58,161 nucleotides of DNA, from assembly GCF_003417065.2 (NCBI RefSeq), contig NZ_QVLT01000029.1, positions 1 through 58,161 on the forward strand, in the 5' to 3' direction. This document shows positions 27,079 to 36,380 of the stretch, one piece after another (the stretch's first letter is position 1; every line of letters starts with the position of its first letter). Origin of the DNA: Hymenobacter lapidiphilus (GTDB taxonomy: Bacteria > Bacteroidota > Bacteroidia > Cytophagales > Hymenobacteraceae). The notes under the pieces are model-generated. The model worked only from the letters and a program-made list of their open reading frames with translations, did not search any database and was not told the origin of the DNA. The translations under genes were made by a program, and so were the position numbers.

Positions 27079-28497
27079 ATGAACTTCCAGGTGCTGACTC
27101 CGGCCTTAGTGGCTCATTTTGAAGAAATTGTCGGCTCGGCTTACGTGTTTACTGCCCAGCGCACCGAAGCCGCCGAGTACGCCGGCTACGGCCGCGACCA
27201 TACCGAAGACCTGCACTATGCCCCCGACGTAGTGGTAAAGCCCGCTAACGCCAACGAGGTCAGCCAAATTGTGCGCCTCTGCCACGAGCACCATATTCCG
27301 GTAACGGCTCGTGGGGCAGGCACGGGCCTGAGCGGCGGGGCGCTACCGCTCCATCAGGGCCTGGTGCTGAGTACCGAGCGGCTGAACAAAATCATCGAAA
27401 TTGATGAGCGTAACCTGCAGGCCACCGTCGAGCCGGGCGTTATCAACGAGGTATTTCAGAACGCGGTGAAAGCGGTCGGACTGTTTTATCCACCCGACCC
27501 GGCCAGCAAGGGCAGCTGCTTTCTGGGCGGCAACCTGGCCCACAGCAGCGGCGGCCCCAAAGCCGTGAAATACGGCACCACCCGCGACTACGTGCTTAAC
27601 CTGCAGGTAGTGCTGCCCACCGGCGACATCATCTGGACGGCCGCCAACACGCTCAAAAATTCCACCGGCTACAACCTCACCCAGCTTATGGTGGGCTCCG
27701 AGGGTACGCTGGGCATCATCACCAAAGCAGTGTTCCGGCTGCTGCCCTTCCCCAGGCACAATATCCTGATGCTGGTGCCCTTCCGGCAGGAGGCCCAGGC
27801 AGCCGAAGCCGTGGCGGCCGTGTTCCGGGCCGGCATCATCCCTTCGGGTATGGAGTTCATGGAGCGCGAGGCCATTGCCTGGTCCAGCGACTACCTCCAG
27901 ATTCCCCTTACGCTAACCGAGGACATTACCGCTCACCTGCTCATCGAACTCGATGGCCAGGATATTGACCAGCTCTACAAGGAAGCCGAGCAGGTGTATG
28001 AAGTGCTGGAACGCTACGATGTGGGCGAGATTCTGCTGGCCGACAACGCCACCCAGAAGGACGAGCTCTGGAAAATCCGCCGCAACATCGGCAATGCGGT
28101 GCGCTACAACTCAGTATATAAGGAGGAAGATACCGTAGTGCCGCGTGCTGAACTGGCCACGCTGCTCAGGGGCGTGAAGGAAATTGGCCGCCGCTACGGT
28201 TTCAAGAGCGTGTGCTACGGCCATGCCGGCGACGGTAACCTGCACGTCAACATCATCCGCGGTGACCTCGACGACGAGATGTGGAACGTGGGCCTGCGCC
28301 AGCCCATCACCGAAATCTTCGAGCTCTGCGTGAAGCTCGGCGGCACTATTTCGGGCGAGCACGGCATCGGGTTGGTGCAGAAAGGCTACATCGGCATTGC
28401 GCTCCAGAAAGCAAACCTGGATCTTATGCGCGGCATCAAGCAGGTATTCGACCCGCATGGCATCATGAACCCCGGCAAAATCTGGACCACGGATTAG
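27079..28497 (+). CDS. glcD: FAD-binding oxidase, GlcD/D-lactate dehydrogenase family
   Basis: The 472-residue flavoprotein has an N-terminal FAD_binding_4 domain: APDVVVKPANANEVSQIVRLC, then PVTARGAGTGLSGGALP (the FAD pyrophosphate loop). GGNLAHSSGGPKAVKYGTTRDYVL and VGSEGTLGIIT follow. The C-terminal domain includes CYGHAGDGNLHVNI and GTISGEHGIGLVQKGY with the catalytic/metal His residues. It oxidises a 2-hydroxy acid such as glycolate or D-lactate, passing electrons to a quinone or partner. No GlcE or GlcF genes are next to it, so the single-subunit D-lactate/2-hydroxyacid dehydrogenase reading is as likely as GlcD. It is divergent from the NlpC/P60 gene. Confidence 0.88.
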   Translation: MNFQVLTPALVAHFEEIVGSAYVFTAQRTEAAEYAGYGRDHTEDLHYAPDVVVKPANANEVSQIVRLCHEHHIPVTARGAGTGLSGGALPLHQGLVLSTERLNKIIEIDERNLQATVEPGVINEVFQNAVKAVGLFYPPDPASKGSCFLGGNLAHSSGGPKAVKYGTTRDYVLNLQVVLPTGDIIWTAANTLKNSTGYNLTQLMVGSEGTLGIITKAVFRLLPFPRHNILMLVPFRQEAQAAEAVAAVFRAGIIPSGMEFMEREAIAWSSDYLQIPLTLTEDITAHLLIELDGQDIDQLYKEAEQVYEVLERYDVGEILLADNATQKDELWKIRRNIGNAVRYNSVYKEEDTVVPRAELATLLRGVKEIGRRYGFKSVCYGHAGDGNLHVNIIRGDLDDEMWNVGLRQPITEIFELCVKLGGTISGEHGIGLVQKGYIGIALQKANLDLMRGIKQVFDPHGIMNPGKIWTTD

Positions 28498-28530
28498 CAC
28501 GGATTTAAGCGTATTTCACGGAATTTGTTA

Positions 28531-28587
28531 CCCGTTAAAAAGAGAAAGCCACCCTATCAGATGAGGTGGCTTTCTCTTTTTAACGGG
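28531..28587. terminator. Long bidirectional terminator hairpin
   Basis: CCCGTTAAAAAGAGAAAGCC and its complement form a 23-bp stem around a short loop. It lies between the convergent FAD-oxidase and acyl-CoA-binding-protein genes and can serve both strands. Confidence 0.85.
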
Positions 28588-28622
28588 CAGCAAATTCTGT
28601 AAAATCAGATCAACTGCTTGGT

Positions 28623-29090
28623 TTACTGGGCGTTCTTCAGCTCGTCCTCACCGCCATAAGGTGTGCCGTCCTTAAGGTCGCCCTTCAGGCCACCCATTTG
28701 CGACTGACCGGCCTGCTGCTGGGCTTGGGCCGTGGGGCTGGCTTCGGCCGTGCCGGGCGCGCCTAGCGGCTGGTTGGCGGCTGACTGAGACTTTTCCTGC
28801 TGATAGTGCTGGGTAAGTTCGTCGGCCCGGCTGATGTACTGCTGCTTGGCTTCTTCGTGCGACATGCCTTTGTACTTGCTCCAGGCATCCCACTGGCCCT
28901 GCGAGAGGCCTCCGGGGCCGTTGGGGTTATCGGGCGTTTCGTCGCCTACTTCATCCCGTTTGGCATCGTGGTCGCCATCGGTGGCCTGCTTGTAAAGGCC
29001 GTAAAGTTCGGTCATGTGCGCGGCGGCCATTTCGCCGGGCAGTGTGTCAATACGCTGGGCAGCGGCGTCAAAATCTTGCTGAAGGCTCAT
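28623..29090 (-). CDS. Acyl-CoA-binding protein (ACBP) with disordered tail
   Basis: The 155-residue protein matches the ACBP fold: FDAAAQRIDTL near the start, the signature ELYGLYKQATDGD (residues about 28-40), then GQWDAWSKYKGMSHEEAKQQYI, the conserved last helices. An insert of about 20 residues (DEVGDETPDNPNGPGGLSQ) replaces the usual short loop. A Gln/Ser/Gly-rich tail from about residue 100 to the end looks disordered. ACBPs bind long-chain acyl-CoA esters and buffer or carry them; they are common in eukaryotes and occur only in some bacterial lineages. No signal peptide is present, so it is cytosolic. Confidence 0.85.
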   Translation of the reverse strand: MSLQQDFDAAAQRIDTLPGEMAAAHMTELYGLYKQATDGDHDAKRDEVGDETPDNPNGPGGLSQGQWDAWSKYKGMSHEEAKQQYISRADELTQHYQQEKSQSAANQPLGAPGTAEASPTAQAQQQAGQSQMGGLKGDLKDGTPYGGEDELKNAQ

Positions 29091-29261
29091 ATTCGGAGGG
29101 TAGAAGAAAGGTGAAGTAAGTTAGGAGGTGGCGAGCAGCGGGAGCCGACAAGGCATTTAGCATCCGGCGGCGGCCCGGCAGTGAGGGTTGTACTAGCCCG
29201 GCTCGGCTTTGGTTACAGATGAGCAGCACAGTTTTTTGCCAACCTACGTCGCAATAGTTCG

Positions 29262-29269
29262 TACTTTTG
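29262..29269 (+). promoter_or_regulatory. -7 box immediately before asnB
   Basis: TACTTTTG fits TAnnTTTG and ends 8 nt before the ATG at 29278. A TTTTTTG run lies about 23 nt upstream, a plausible -33 element. The transcript would start within a few bases of the start codon. Confidence 0.5.
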
Positions 29270-29277
29270 CCAGCCAT

Positions 29278-31182
29278 ATGTGTGGAATTTCCGGAGTATT
29301 CGCTTTTACTGAGGCTGGCCGTAGTGCGCTAACCGCCCTGCACGCCTCAACCGACGCCATCGTCAGCCGCGGGCCCGACTCGCAGGGCCACTTTATCTAC
29401 GACGGTTGCGGCCTGGGCTTTCGGCGCCTGGCCATCCTCGATTTGTCGGCCGATGGCAACCAGCCCATGACTGACGATTCGGGCCGCTATACCATTGCCT
29501 TCAATGGCGAAATCTTCAACTTCCGGGAGTTACGGCAGCAGCTTCTGAAGAAAGGCCACACCTTCCACTCGCAGACTGATACCGAAGTAATCCTGCACCT
29601 GTACATGGCCGAGGGGCGCAGCTTCCTGAAAAAGCTCAATGGCTTTTTCGCCTTCGCCATTTACGATAAGGAGGAGAACTCGCTGTTCGTGGCCCGCGAC
29701 CGGATGGGCGAGAAGCCCCTGCTCGTGTACCGCGACGAGGACAAGCTGCTGTTCGCCTCCGAAATGAAGTCGTTGCTGGCGCTGGGCATTCCGCGCAAGC
29801 TCGATTTCACTTCGCTGAACCACTACCTGCAGCTCAACTACATCCCCGGTCCGGCCACTATTTTCAAGGGCGTGAAGAAGGTGCTGCCTGGCCATTACCT
29901 GTTCATCAAGGAGGGCAAAGTAGTGCGTAAGCAGTGGTACAAGATTCCGTACGACCCCAAAAAGGTAGAGAAGAACAAGGCGACCTACGAGCAGCAGCAA
30001 GCTAAGCTGGTAGAGCTGCTCGATGACGCCACCGCCCGCCGCCTTGTGGCCGACGTGCCCATCGGTGCCTTTTTGAGCGGCGGCATCGACTCGAGCGTGG
30101 TAGTAGCGCTGGCCACCCGCCACACGCCCCACTTGAACACGTTCAGCATCGGCTTCGCCGATGAGCCCTTCTTCGACGAAACCAAGTACGCCAAGCTGGT
30201 GGCCGAGCGCTACAAAACCAACCACACGGTTTTCTCGCTCCGCAACCAGGACCTCTACGACCACATCTTCGATGTGCTGAATTACCTCGACGAGCCTTTT
30301 GCCGATTCCTCGGCGCTGGCCGTGTACATCCTCAGCAAGCGCACCCGCGAGAAGGCCACCGTGGCGCTGAGCGGCGACGGTGCCGACGAGTTGTTTGCGG
30401 GCTATAACAAGCACATGGGCGAGTTTCAGGTGCGGCAGGGTGGCCTCAAGGCGGAAGCCGTGGCTGGCCTCGATATGCTTTGGAACGTGCTGCCCAAGTC
30501 GCGCAATTCCTTTCTGGGTAACAAGGTGCGGCAGTTTCAGCGCTTCTCGCGCGGCATGCTCAGTGGCCCTAAAAACCGCTACTGGGACTGGGCTTCTTTT
30601 GCCTCGGAGACTGACGCCCGCCAGCTGTTGAGCCCCGCCTCGCGCCGGAAAATCGGTAAAAAGCTGAATGAGCGTCGCCGACGCGACCTGCTGGAGGGCC
30701 TGCATACCGATGGCGACCTGAACGAGGTGTTGCTCACCGACACGACGATGGTGTTGCCCTACGACATGCTCGCCAAGGTGGATATGATGAGCATGGCCAA
30801 CTCCCTGGAAGTTCGCCCGCCCTTCCTCGACCCCAATGTGGTGCGCTTCGCCTTCTCGCTGCCCGTAAGCAGCAAGATTGACGTAAACATGAAGAAGAGA
30901 ATCGTGCAGGACGCCTTCCGGCCCATGCTGCCCGAAGAACTCTATAAGCGCCCCAAAAAAGGCTTTGAGGTGCCGCTGCTCAAGTGGTTTCGCGGCGAGC
31001 TGCGTCCTCTCATCGAGGACGACCTACTCTCCGACGGCTTCATCGAGGCCCAGGGTATTTTCGCCGTGGAAGCGGTACAGCAACTAAAGAAGCAACTCTT
31101 CTCCAACAGCCCCGGCGACGTGCATGCTCGTATCTGGGCCCTCATCGTGTTCCAATGGTGGTGGAAGAAATGGATGGCGTAG
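29278..31182 (+). CDS. asnB: Asparagine synthase, glutamine-hydrolysing
   Basis: The 634-residue enzyme has an N-terminal class II glutamine amidotransferase domain. Its nucleophile is Cys2, exposed after Met removal (MCGISGVF), with RGPDSQG and FNGEIFNFREL motifs. The synthetase domain has SGGIDSS at 267-273 and the ALSGDGADELFAGY loop. It transfers amide nitrogen to an acceptor carboxyl, forming an acyl-adenylate. Start at 29278 is fixed by the need for Cys2; an upstream codon at 29209 would bury it. The gene heads the polysaccharide locus. Such asnB copies often amidate sugar uronic acids (WbpS-like), so asparagine as the product is not certain here. Confidence 0.9.
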   Translation: MCGISGVFAFTEAGRSALTALHASTDAIVSRGPDSQGHFIYDGCGLGFRRLAILDLSADGNQPMTDDSGRYTIAFNGEIFNFRELRQQLLKKGHTFHSQTDTEVILHLYMAEGRSFLKKLNGFFAFAIYDKEENSLFVARDRMGEKPLLVYRDEDKLLFASEMKSLLALGIPRKLDFTSLNHYLQLNYIPGPATIFKGVKKVLPGHYLFIKEGKVVRKQWYKIPYDPKKVEKNKATYEQQQAKLVELLDDATARRLVADVPIGAFLSGGIDSSVVVALATRHTPHLNTFSIGFADEPFFDETKYAKLVAERYKTNHTVFSLRNQDLYDHIFDVLNYLDEPFADSSALAVYILSKRTREKATVALSGDGADELFAGYNKHMGEFQVRQGGLKAEAVAGLDMLWNVLPKSRNSFLGNKVRQFQRFSRGMLSGPKNRYWDWASFASETDARQLLSPASRRKIGKKLNERRRRDLLEGLHTDGDLNEVLLTDTTMVLPYDMLAKVDMMSMANSLEVRPPFLDPNVVRFAFSLPVSSKIDVNMKKRIVQDAFRPMLPEELYKRPKKGFEVPLLKWFRGELRPLIEDDLLSDGFIEAQGIFAVEAVQQLKKQLFSNSPGDVHARIWALIVFQWWWKKWMA

Positions 31183-31397
31183 GCTGGCTGCGCTACTAAC
31201 GCTGAAATCCGCGAAACTGATTTGAGTACTATACCAAATAAGTATAGTCTCTATCGGTTTGACCTGCATCCCCGCAAGGAAGAATGAGTTGGCGCAACTG
31301 CTTCCGAGCAATTTATTGTACTGTCAAATAGAGCTAGGAGCAATAGCATAACTTTGCGTCCTTCACAGGAAAATTTCGTTCAAACGAATCTAATTAT
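31183..31397. other. Intergenic region between asnB and ugd
   Basis: 215 nt with no convincing frame. It contains the -7 box at 31349 and lower GC than the genes around it. No strong terminator after asnB is seen. Confidence 0.4.
31349..31356 (+). promoter_or_regulatory. -7 promoter box upstream of ugd
   Basis: TAACTTTG matches TAnnTTTG and lies 41 nt before the ATG at 31398. It would drive the ugd, decarboxylase and cupin genes as one unit. A good -33 TTG is not apparent. Confidence 0.5.
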
Positions 31398-32735
31398 ATG
31401 AAAATTGCAGTTGTAGGCACCGGCTATGTGGGCCTGGTAACGGGCACTTGCTTTGCCGAAGTCGGCATCGACGTCACGTGCATCGATATCGACCAGCGCA
31501 AAATCGACAACCTGCGCCAAGGCATTCTACCCATCTACGAGCCCGGGCTGGAGGAGATGGTGACCCGCAACGTGGATGCCGGACGCCTGCACTTCAGTAC
31601 CGACTTGGGCGCGGCTATCAAAGACTGCGACGTGGCCTTTATTGCGGTGGGTACCCCTCCCGGCGAGGATGGATCCGCTGATCTGAAGTATGTGCTGGCT
31701 GTGGCCCGCGGCATCGGCGAGCATATGAACTCCTACGGCGTTGTCGTGACCAAGAGCACGGTGCCGGTGGGCACGGCCGCCAAGGTGCGCCGCGAAATCG
31801 AGCAGGCGCTCGAAAAACGTGGTGCCCAGATTGACTTCGACGTAGCCTCCAATCCTGAATTCCTAAAAGAGGGCGCTGCCATCGACGACTTCCTCAAGCC
31901 CGACCGCATTGTGGTAGGCGTGGCCTCCGAGCGGGCCGAGGAAGTGATGAACCGTCTTTACAAGCCTTTCCTGCTTAATGGCCACCCGATTATCTTCATG
32001 GATATTCCGTCGGCCGAAATGACGAAGTATGCGGCCAACTCCATGCTGGCCACCAAGATTTCGTTTATGAATGACATTGCCAACCTATGCGAAATCATGG
32101 GTGCCGATGTGAACATGGTACGCCGCGGCATCGGTTCCGACGCCCGCATAGGCCCCAAGTTTATCTATCCCGGCATTGGCTACGGCGGCTCCTGCTTCCC
32201 CAAAGACGTCAAGGCGCTCATCAAAACGGCTGAGGAAAACGGCTATCAGATGCAGGTGCTGCAGGCCGTGGAAAGCGTGAACGAGGGTCAGAAGGAAGTG
32301 CTATTCAACAAGGTAAAAAAACACTTCAGCGGTGAATTGAAGGGCAAGAAGATGGCCATCTGGGGCCTGTCGTTCAAGCCTAAAACCGACGATATGCGCG
32401 AGGCTCCCTCGTTGGTCATCATCGAAAAGCTACTGGCCGAAGGCTGCACGGTTTCGGCATATGATCCGGTAGCAGTAGAGGAAGCCAAACACTCGCTCGG
32501 CGACCGGATTACCTACGCCGACGACCAGATGGAGGCCCTGATTGACGCCGACGCCCTGCTTATCGTGACCGAGTGGCCCGAGTTCCGGGTGCCCAACTTC
32601 ACTGTAGTAAGCCGCTTGATGAAGCAGAAGGTTATCTTCGACGGTCGCAACATCTACGACAAGCAGGAACTGGAGCAAGCCGGGTTCGCCTACCATTGCA
32701 TCGGCATCCGGACCGGCCATCAGGAGCCGGCTTAG
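31398..32735 (+). CDS. ugd: UDP-glucose 6-dehydrogenase
   Basis: The 445-residue enzyme of the UDP-glucose/GDP-mannose dehydrogenase family. The N-terminal Rossmann motif is [18 protein letters not shown], a conserved [14 protein letters not shown] and [20 protein letters not shown] follow, the catalytic cysteine is C266 in [10 protein letters not shown], and the C-terminal NAD domain has [21 protein letters not shown]. It oxidises UDP-glucose twice to UDP-glucuronate with NAD+. The next gene is a UDP-glucuronate decarboxylase, so UDP-xylose is the likely end product. Confidence 0.93.
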   Translation: MKIAVVGTGYVGLVTGTCFAEVGIDVTCIDIDQRKIDNLRQGILPIYEPGLEEMVTRNVDAGRLHFSTDLGAAIKDCDVAFIAVGTPPGEDGSADLKYVLAVARGIGEHMNSYGVVVTKSTVPVGTAAKVRREIEQALEKRGAQIDFDVASNPEFLKEGAAIDDFLKPDRIVVGVASERAEEVMNRLYKPFLLNGHPIIFMDIPSAEMTKYAANSMLATKISFMNDIANLCEIMGADVNMVRRGIGSDARIGPKFIYPGIGYGGSCFPKDVKALIKTAEENGYQMQVLQAVESVNEGQKEVLFNKVKKHFSGELKGKKMAIWGLSFKPKTDDMREAPSLVIIEKLLAEGCTVSAYDPVAVEEAKHSLGDRITYADDQMEALIDADALLIVTEWPEFRVPNFTVVSRLMKQKVIFDGRNIYDKQELEQAGFAYHCIGIRTGHQEPA

Positions 32736-32788
32736 ATTATCTGGCGGTATCCATTCGGCTACCTGCTCTTCCTTTAGAACTTCTTTGT

Positions 32789-33774
32789 ATGTCTGATAAA
32801 AAACGCGTATTAATCACCGGCGGAGCCGGCTTTCTGGGCTCCCACCTCTGCGACCGGTTTCTGGCCGAAGGCTACCATGTCATTGCCATGGACAACCTCA
32901 TTACCGGCGACCTGGCTAACATTGAGCACCTGTTTGGCAACGAGCACTTCGAGTTCCACCACGCCGATGTGTCGAAATTCGTGTTCGTGCCCGGTAAGCT
33001 GGACTACATCCTGCACTTCGCCTCGCCGGCCTCGCCCATCGACTACCTTAAAATCCCCATTCAAACCCTGAAAGTCGGTTCGCTGGGTACCCATAACCTG
33101 CTGGGCCTGGCCCGAGTGAAGGGTGCGCGAATGCTGATTGCCAGCACCTCGGAAGTGTACGGCGACCCCGAAATCACCCGCAGGTGGAGGAGTACTTTGG
33201 CAATGTGAACCCCGTAGGGCCCCGCGGCTGCTACGACGAGGCCAAGCGCTTCCAGGAAGCCATTACGATGGCCTACCACAACCACCACGGCCTGGAAACC
33301 CGCATTGTTCGCATATTCAACACCTACGGCCCGCGCATGCGCCTCAACGACGGCCGCGTGTTGCCTGCCTTCCTGAGCCAAGCGTTGCGCGGCGAAAACC
33401 TGACCGTATTTGGCGACGGTTCCCAGACGCGTTCTTTCTGCTACGTGGACGATTTGGTGGAAGGCATCTACCGCCTGTTGCTGAGTAATTACGCCCTGCC
33501 CGTGAACATCGGCAACCCCGACGAAATTACCATCAAGGAGTTCGGCGAAGAAATTGCCAACCTGATGGGGGTGGAGTTCCAGCCTACGTTCCAGGAACTG
33601 CCCCAGAACGACCCCATGAAGCGCAAGCCCGACATCACCAAGGCCCGTGAAATCCTGAGCTGGGTCCCGAAGGTAGACCGCGCCGAAGGCCTGCGCCGGA
33701 CGCTGGAATATTTCAAGGAGCATATCACCGAAGTAACCGCCGGTAAGGTGAACAATACCCCGCGTAGTTTCTAG
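32789..33774 (+). pseudogene. UDP-glucuronate decarboxylase (UDP-xylose synthase), one frameshift
   Basis: From ATG 32789 the frame begins [20 protein letters not shown], the NAD-binding motif of extended SDRs, and runs to [11 protein letters not shown]. It then leaves frame at the CCC run at 33177-33179. The rest ([25 protein letters not shown] with the Tyr-x3-Lys pair, then [14 protein letters not shown] and [18 protein letters not shown]) continues in the next frame if one C is restored. The corrected length of about 328 residues is normal for the UXS family. It converts UDP-glucuronate to UDP-xylose, consistent with ugd 53 nt upstream. The FdtA-like cupin gene follows after 6 nt. The break is probably a sequencing error. 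Confidence 0.85.
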
Positions 33775-33780
33775 CGCACT

Positions 33781-34233
33781 ATGGCATCCTCAATGAAAAC
33801 CCCTTACCTAATAACCTTTCCCAAACTTGGTGATCCAGCTATCGGGTACATCTCGGTTGGTGAAGCGGGAAAAACGCTGCCGTTTCCTGTTGCCCGTACT
33901 TTCTGGACGTATTTCACGCCCGAAAGCATCGTGCGCGGGCGGCATGCTCACCACGTAACGGAGCAGATCCTGATTGCAGTGGCCGGCCGTATTATCGTGA
34001 CCACTGAGATGCCGGATGGGGAAATCCAGAACTTCGTCCTGGACTCGCCCCACGTGGGATTATTCGTGCCGGCCAATGCTTGGCACACGATGCAATATTC
34101 GCATACGGCGGTGCAACTGGTATTTGCCTCTACGCCCTATGATGAGCAGGACTACATCCGGAAGTATGAGGACTTCCGCCGCATCTGGGGAGAGGTGCAG
34201 GATCCGCAGCAAGAACCACAGCAGGGCCAATAG
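33781..34233 (+). CDS. FdtA/WxcM-like cupin, sugar 3,4-ketoisomerase family
   Basis: The 150-residue protein is a single cupin. The motifs ARTFWTYFTPESIVRGRHAHH and EQILIAVAGRIIVTTEM, then HVGLFVPANAWHTMQYS, match the FdtA/QdtA family (the RGxHAH signature). These isomerise dTDP-4-keto-6-deoxyglucose to 3-keto sugars. A second family member occurs at 55623, linked to an aminotransferase; this copy has no aminotransferase beside it and may have a different sugar substrate or role. It follows the decarboxylase gene by 6 nt. Two ATGs are possible, 33781 or 33793 (MKTPYLI). Confidence 0.8.
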   Translation: MASSMKTPYLITFPKLGDPAIGYISVGEAGKTLPFPVARTFWTYFTPESIVRGRHAHHVTEQILIAVAGRIIVTTEMPDGEIQNFVLDSPHVGLFVPANAWHTMQYSHTAVQLVFASTPYDEQDYIRKYEDFRRIWGEVQDPQQEPQQGQ

Positions 34234-34295
34234 CAGCTACTCTTCGCGGGAGCATCATTGCCAAGTTAGCTTCCGCACTATTTTCTTAAAAAACC

Positions 34296-34323
34296 AAAAA
34301 TTATGCCTATTGGCATTTTTTTG
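34296..34323 (+). terminator. Weak intrinsic terminator after cupin gene
   Basis: The hairpin ATGCC-TATT-GGCAT is flanked by AAAAA on the left and a T7 run on the right. The stem is short, so termination is likely partial. A drop in GC starts here. Confidence 0.6.
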
Positions 34324-34340
34324 ACTAACAAAAGTCTGCA

Positions 34341-35828
34341 ATGTCTGCGATACAAAAAGATTCTTATTTTTTATTGTCTAATAAAAATTTAAAATTAATT
34401 ATAAAATTATGTATTTTATTAGGACTCTTGCCTTTTGTTATTCTTAGCTTCTATAATCATCCGGTTTATGATGACTTTGGAGATGCCGCGAAAACCATAA
34501 AATATGGGTCTTGGGGTATTCAAAAAGTCCTATATAATGGCTGGACCGGCCGATATTTTTCATCGTTATTACTTACGTTGGGTAATCCAATGAGTTATCG
34601 ATGGATTTTTGGGTTCAGGTTTACTCCGTTATTGTTTATGATGATTATAGTATGGGCATTTTATATTTTATTTAAATGGCTGAATCCGAACAATGTCAAT
34701 GAGAAAAAAAGTAATATGGTATGGCTGTCAGCAGGATTTTTGCTGATTTATCTGTATGCCATGCCCGATATATTTCAAGGCTTTTTTTGGTATACCGGGG
34801 CCGCGGTATACCAAATTGGCAACATATTACTGGTAGCAGTTTTTGTTACGAGCTACCAGGTTCTGACGTCCGAGGCTGGCAAGCGAAAGGCTATCCTGAT
34901 TATTTTAAATATTCTCTTTGTTATAGCGGCTGCCGCTACCAACGAAGTAGTATTGGTTCAAATGGGCGGAACGATTGGCGTATGCTTTTTAGCTAGTATT
35001 TACCAGCGCAACCGCGCTTGGCGCTGGTGGCTGATGCTCGGGCTGATTGCGCTTTTCGCCGCCCTGCTGTCCTTGATTGCCCCGGGCAATTTCGTGCGGA
35101 TGGACGCCCTGCATGACGTGCACGCCCACAGTGTAGTGTACTCAATTCCCCGCTCCGTTTTTTCCGCGTTGGAATTGCTCACTTCTTATAAGGTCTGGAC
35201 CAGCTTGTTTTTGATTACCATCATCTGGATGCCTTGGGCCAATAAAATAGCGGCCAAAGAACAGTCCTCCTTTCTAAGAGTGCATCCGGTAATTTCGCTG
35301 ATAGTGATATTTGCCATTGTCTGCCTGTGTTATTTTCCGTTCTGGTGGATATTTGCTTCCTACACTCCGCCCAGAACGGTAAACTCCATCGTCTTTTTCC
35401 TAATGGTAAGCTGGGTGGTGACTATGCAGGCAACCGTGAACTGGATGTACCAGCAAAAATTCGCGCTGCCCCAATTGCCGGCTCCGCTGGTACAGGGAGC
35501 CGTTTATGTATTTGCCGTGGTCCTTCTGCTCCGAATGACGACGTTACCCGCCGTGTTGGAGCTGGTGCTGAACGCCCGGAAATACGATGCACACATGACC
35601 CAGCGCTACGCCTATATCGACGAGCAGAAAAAAGCAGGCAACCTGAATGTACGGGTCGATTCAGTTACCATTGAGAACAGATATTCCATTCTCATGCTCG
35701 CCGGAACAGATATTACCACGCATTCCGCCGACGAGAAGAACCGCTATTACGCGGATTATTTTCAGCTTGATTCTATTCAGATTGCTCACGAACCAGTGCT
35801 GCCTGCTGATAGCACCAGAGCCCGGTAA
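34341..35828 (+). CDS. Polytopic membrane protein, DUF6056/GT-C-like
   Basis: The 495-residue protein has about 10-11 hydrophobic segments. The first periplasmic loop carries NHPVYDDFGDAA, with an Asp-Asp pair as in the first loop of GT-C lipid-linked glycosyltransferases. The C-terminal portion is soluble (about 60 residues). GC is much lower than in most of the window in the first half, a common sign of acquired polysaccharide genes. It probably transfers a sugar from a polyprenyl carrier or modifies the glycan. Similar Hymenobacter proteins are usually annotated DUF6056. The assignment is tentative. Confidence 0.6.
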   Translation: MSAIQKDSYFLLSNKNLKLIIKLCILLGLLPFVILSFYNHPVYDDFGDAAKTIKYGSWGIQKVLYNGWTGRYFSSLLLTLGNPMSYRWIFGFRFTPLLFMMIIVWAFYILFKWLNPNNVNEKKSNMVWLSAGFLLIYLYAMPDIFQGFFWYTGAAVYQIGNILLVAVFVTSYQVLTSEAGKRKAILIILNILFVIAAAATNEVVLVQMGGTIGVCFLASIYQRNRAWRWWLMLGLIALFAALLSLIAPGNFVRMDALHDVHAHSVVYSIPRSVFSALELLTSYKVWTSLFLITIIWMPWANKIAAKEQSSFLRVHPVISLIVIFAIVCLCYFPFWWIFASYTPPRTVNSIVFFLMVSWVVTMQATVNWMYQQKFALPQLPAPLVQGAVYVFAVVLLLRMTTLPAVLELVLNARKYDAHMTQRYAYIDEQKKAGNLNVRVDSVTIENRYSILMLAGTDITTHSADEKNRYYADYFQLDSIQIAHEPVLPADSTRAR

Positions 35829-35862
35829 GGAATAACCGATGTTACGCATTCGGGTGAGCACT

Positions 35863-36284
35863 TGAAGCGGTCCGGTTAGGCTGGACAGTTCAGGAGGGTG
35901 GGCAGAAGAGGTTGTTGATGAGCGTGTTAAGGCGTTCGATAGCTAATGATAGTGCGCTGTCACCCACGATTATACGAATCAACAGGACTTGCGCCCTCGA
36001 CGGATTCCAGCCCCGGAGGGGTGGAATGTTGGTAGTAGAGGGGGAAAAGAAAAGCGAAGCCCCCGCGGGGGGACACCGGCCGTTAACCGATTCGTGTCGC
36101 CCTGCGGGGGCTTTTAGCAGGAAGGAGCAAAGGTTTGCCACCGATGTATTGCCCCTCCGGGGCTGGAAAATGGTAAGTCCGTAAGTCTTGCTGTTAGAAG
36201 AAATATAACCCCCAATTTTTTCCCGCTTAAGTAGATTACCCCAATATATCACCCAATTCTGTCCTGCTTAACTAGACCACCTCA
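35863..36284. mobile_element. MITE-like element bounded by IS3-type termini
   Basis: The left end TGAAGCGGTCCGGTTAGGCT and the right end (complement TGAGGTGGTCTAGTTAAGCA) resemble the two terminal repeats of the full IS at 37657-38921, but no transposase lies between (422 bp). A degenerate second copy of the right terminus lies at about 36209-36240. The interior holds a long imperfect palindrome: CCAGCCCCGGAGGGG near 36007 pairs with CCCCTCCGGGGCTGG near 36152-36166, and a GC-rich stem (GCCCCCGC / GCGGGGGC) lies around 36058-36112. It looks like a deletion derivative or MITE. Short open frames here are spurious. Confidence 0.7.
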
Positions 36285-36380
36285 GAGCATCGATTTGGAC
36301 ATTGTTCGATGCAAAGCTGCCGGCACGCTGAGCCGGCAATAATCTACAAGCCCCGCCAACAGCGCTTGTAGATTATTGCC

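Noticed and set aside
29530..30705. 391-residue minus-strand frame over asnB
   Set aside because: Antisense shadow; the synthetase motifs are on the plus strand.
35890..36252. Short frames in the MITE-like region (both strands)
   Set aside because: They translate palindromic repeat DNA (FQPRRGG-type sequence), a common spurious ORF in these repeats.
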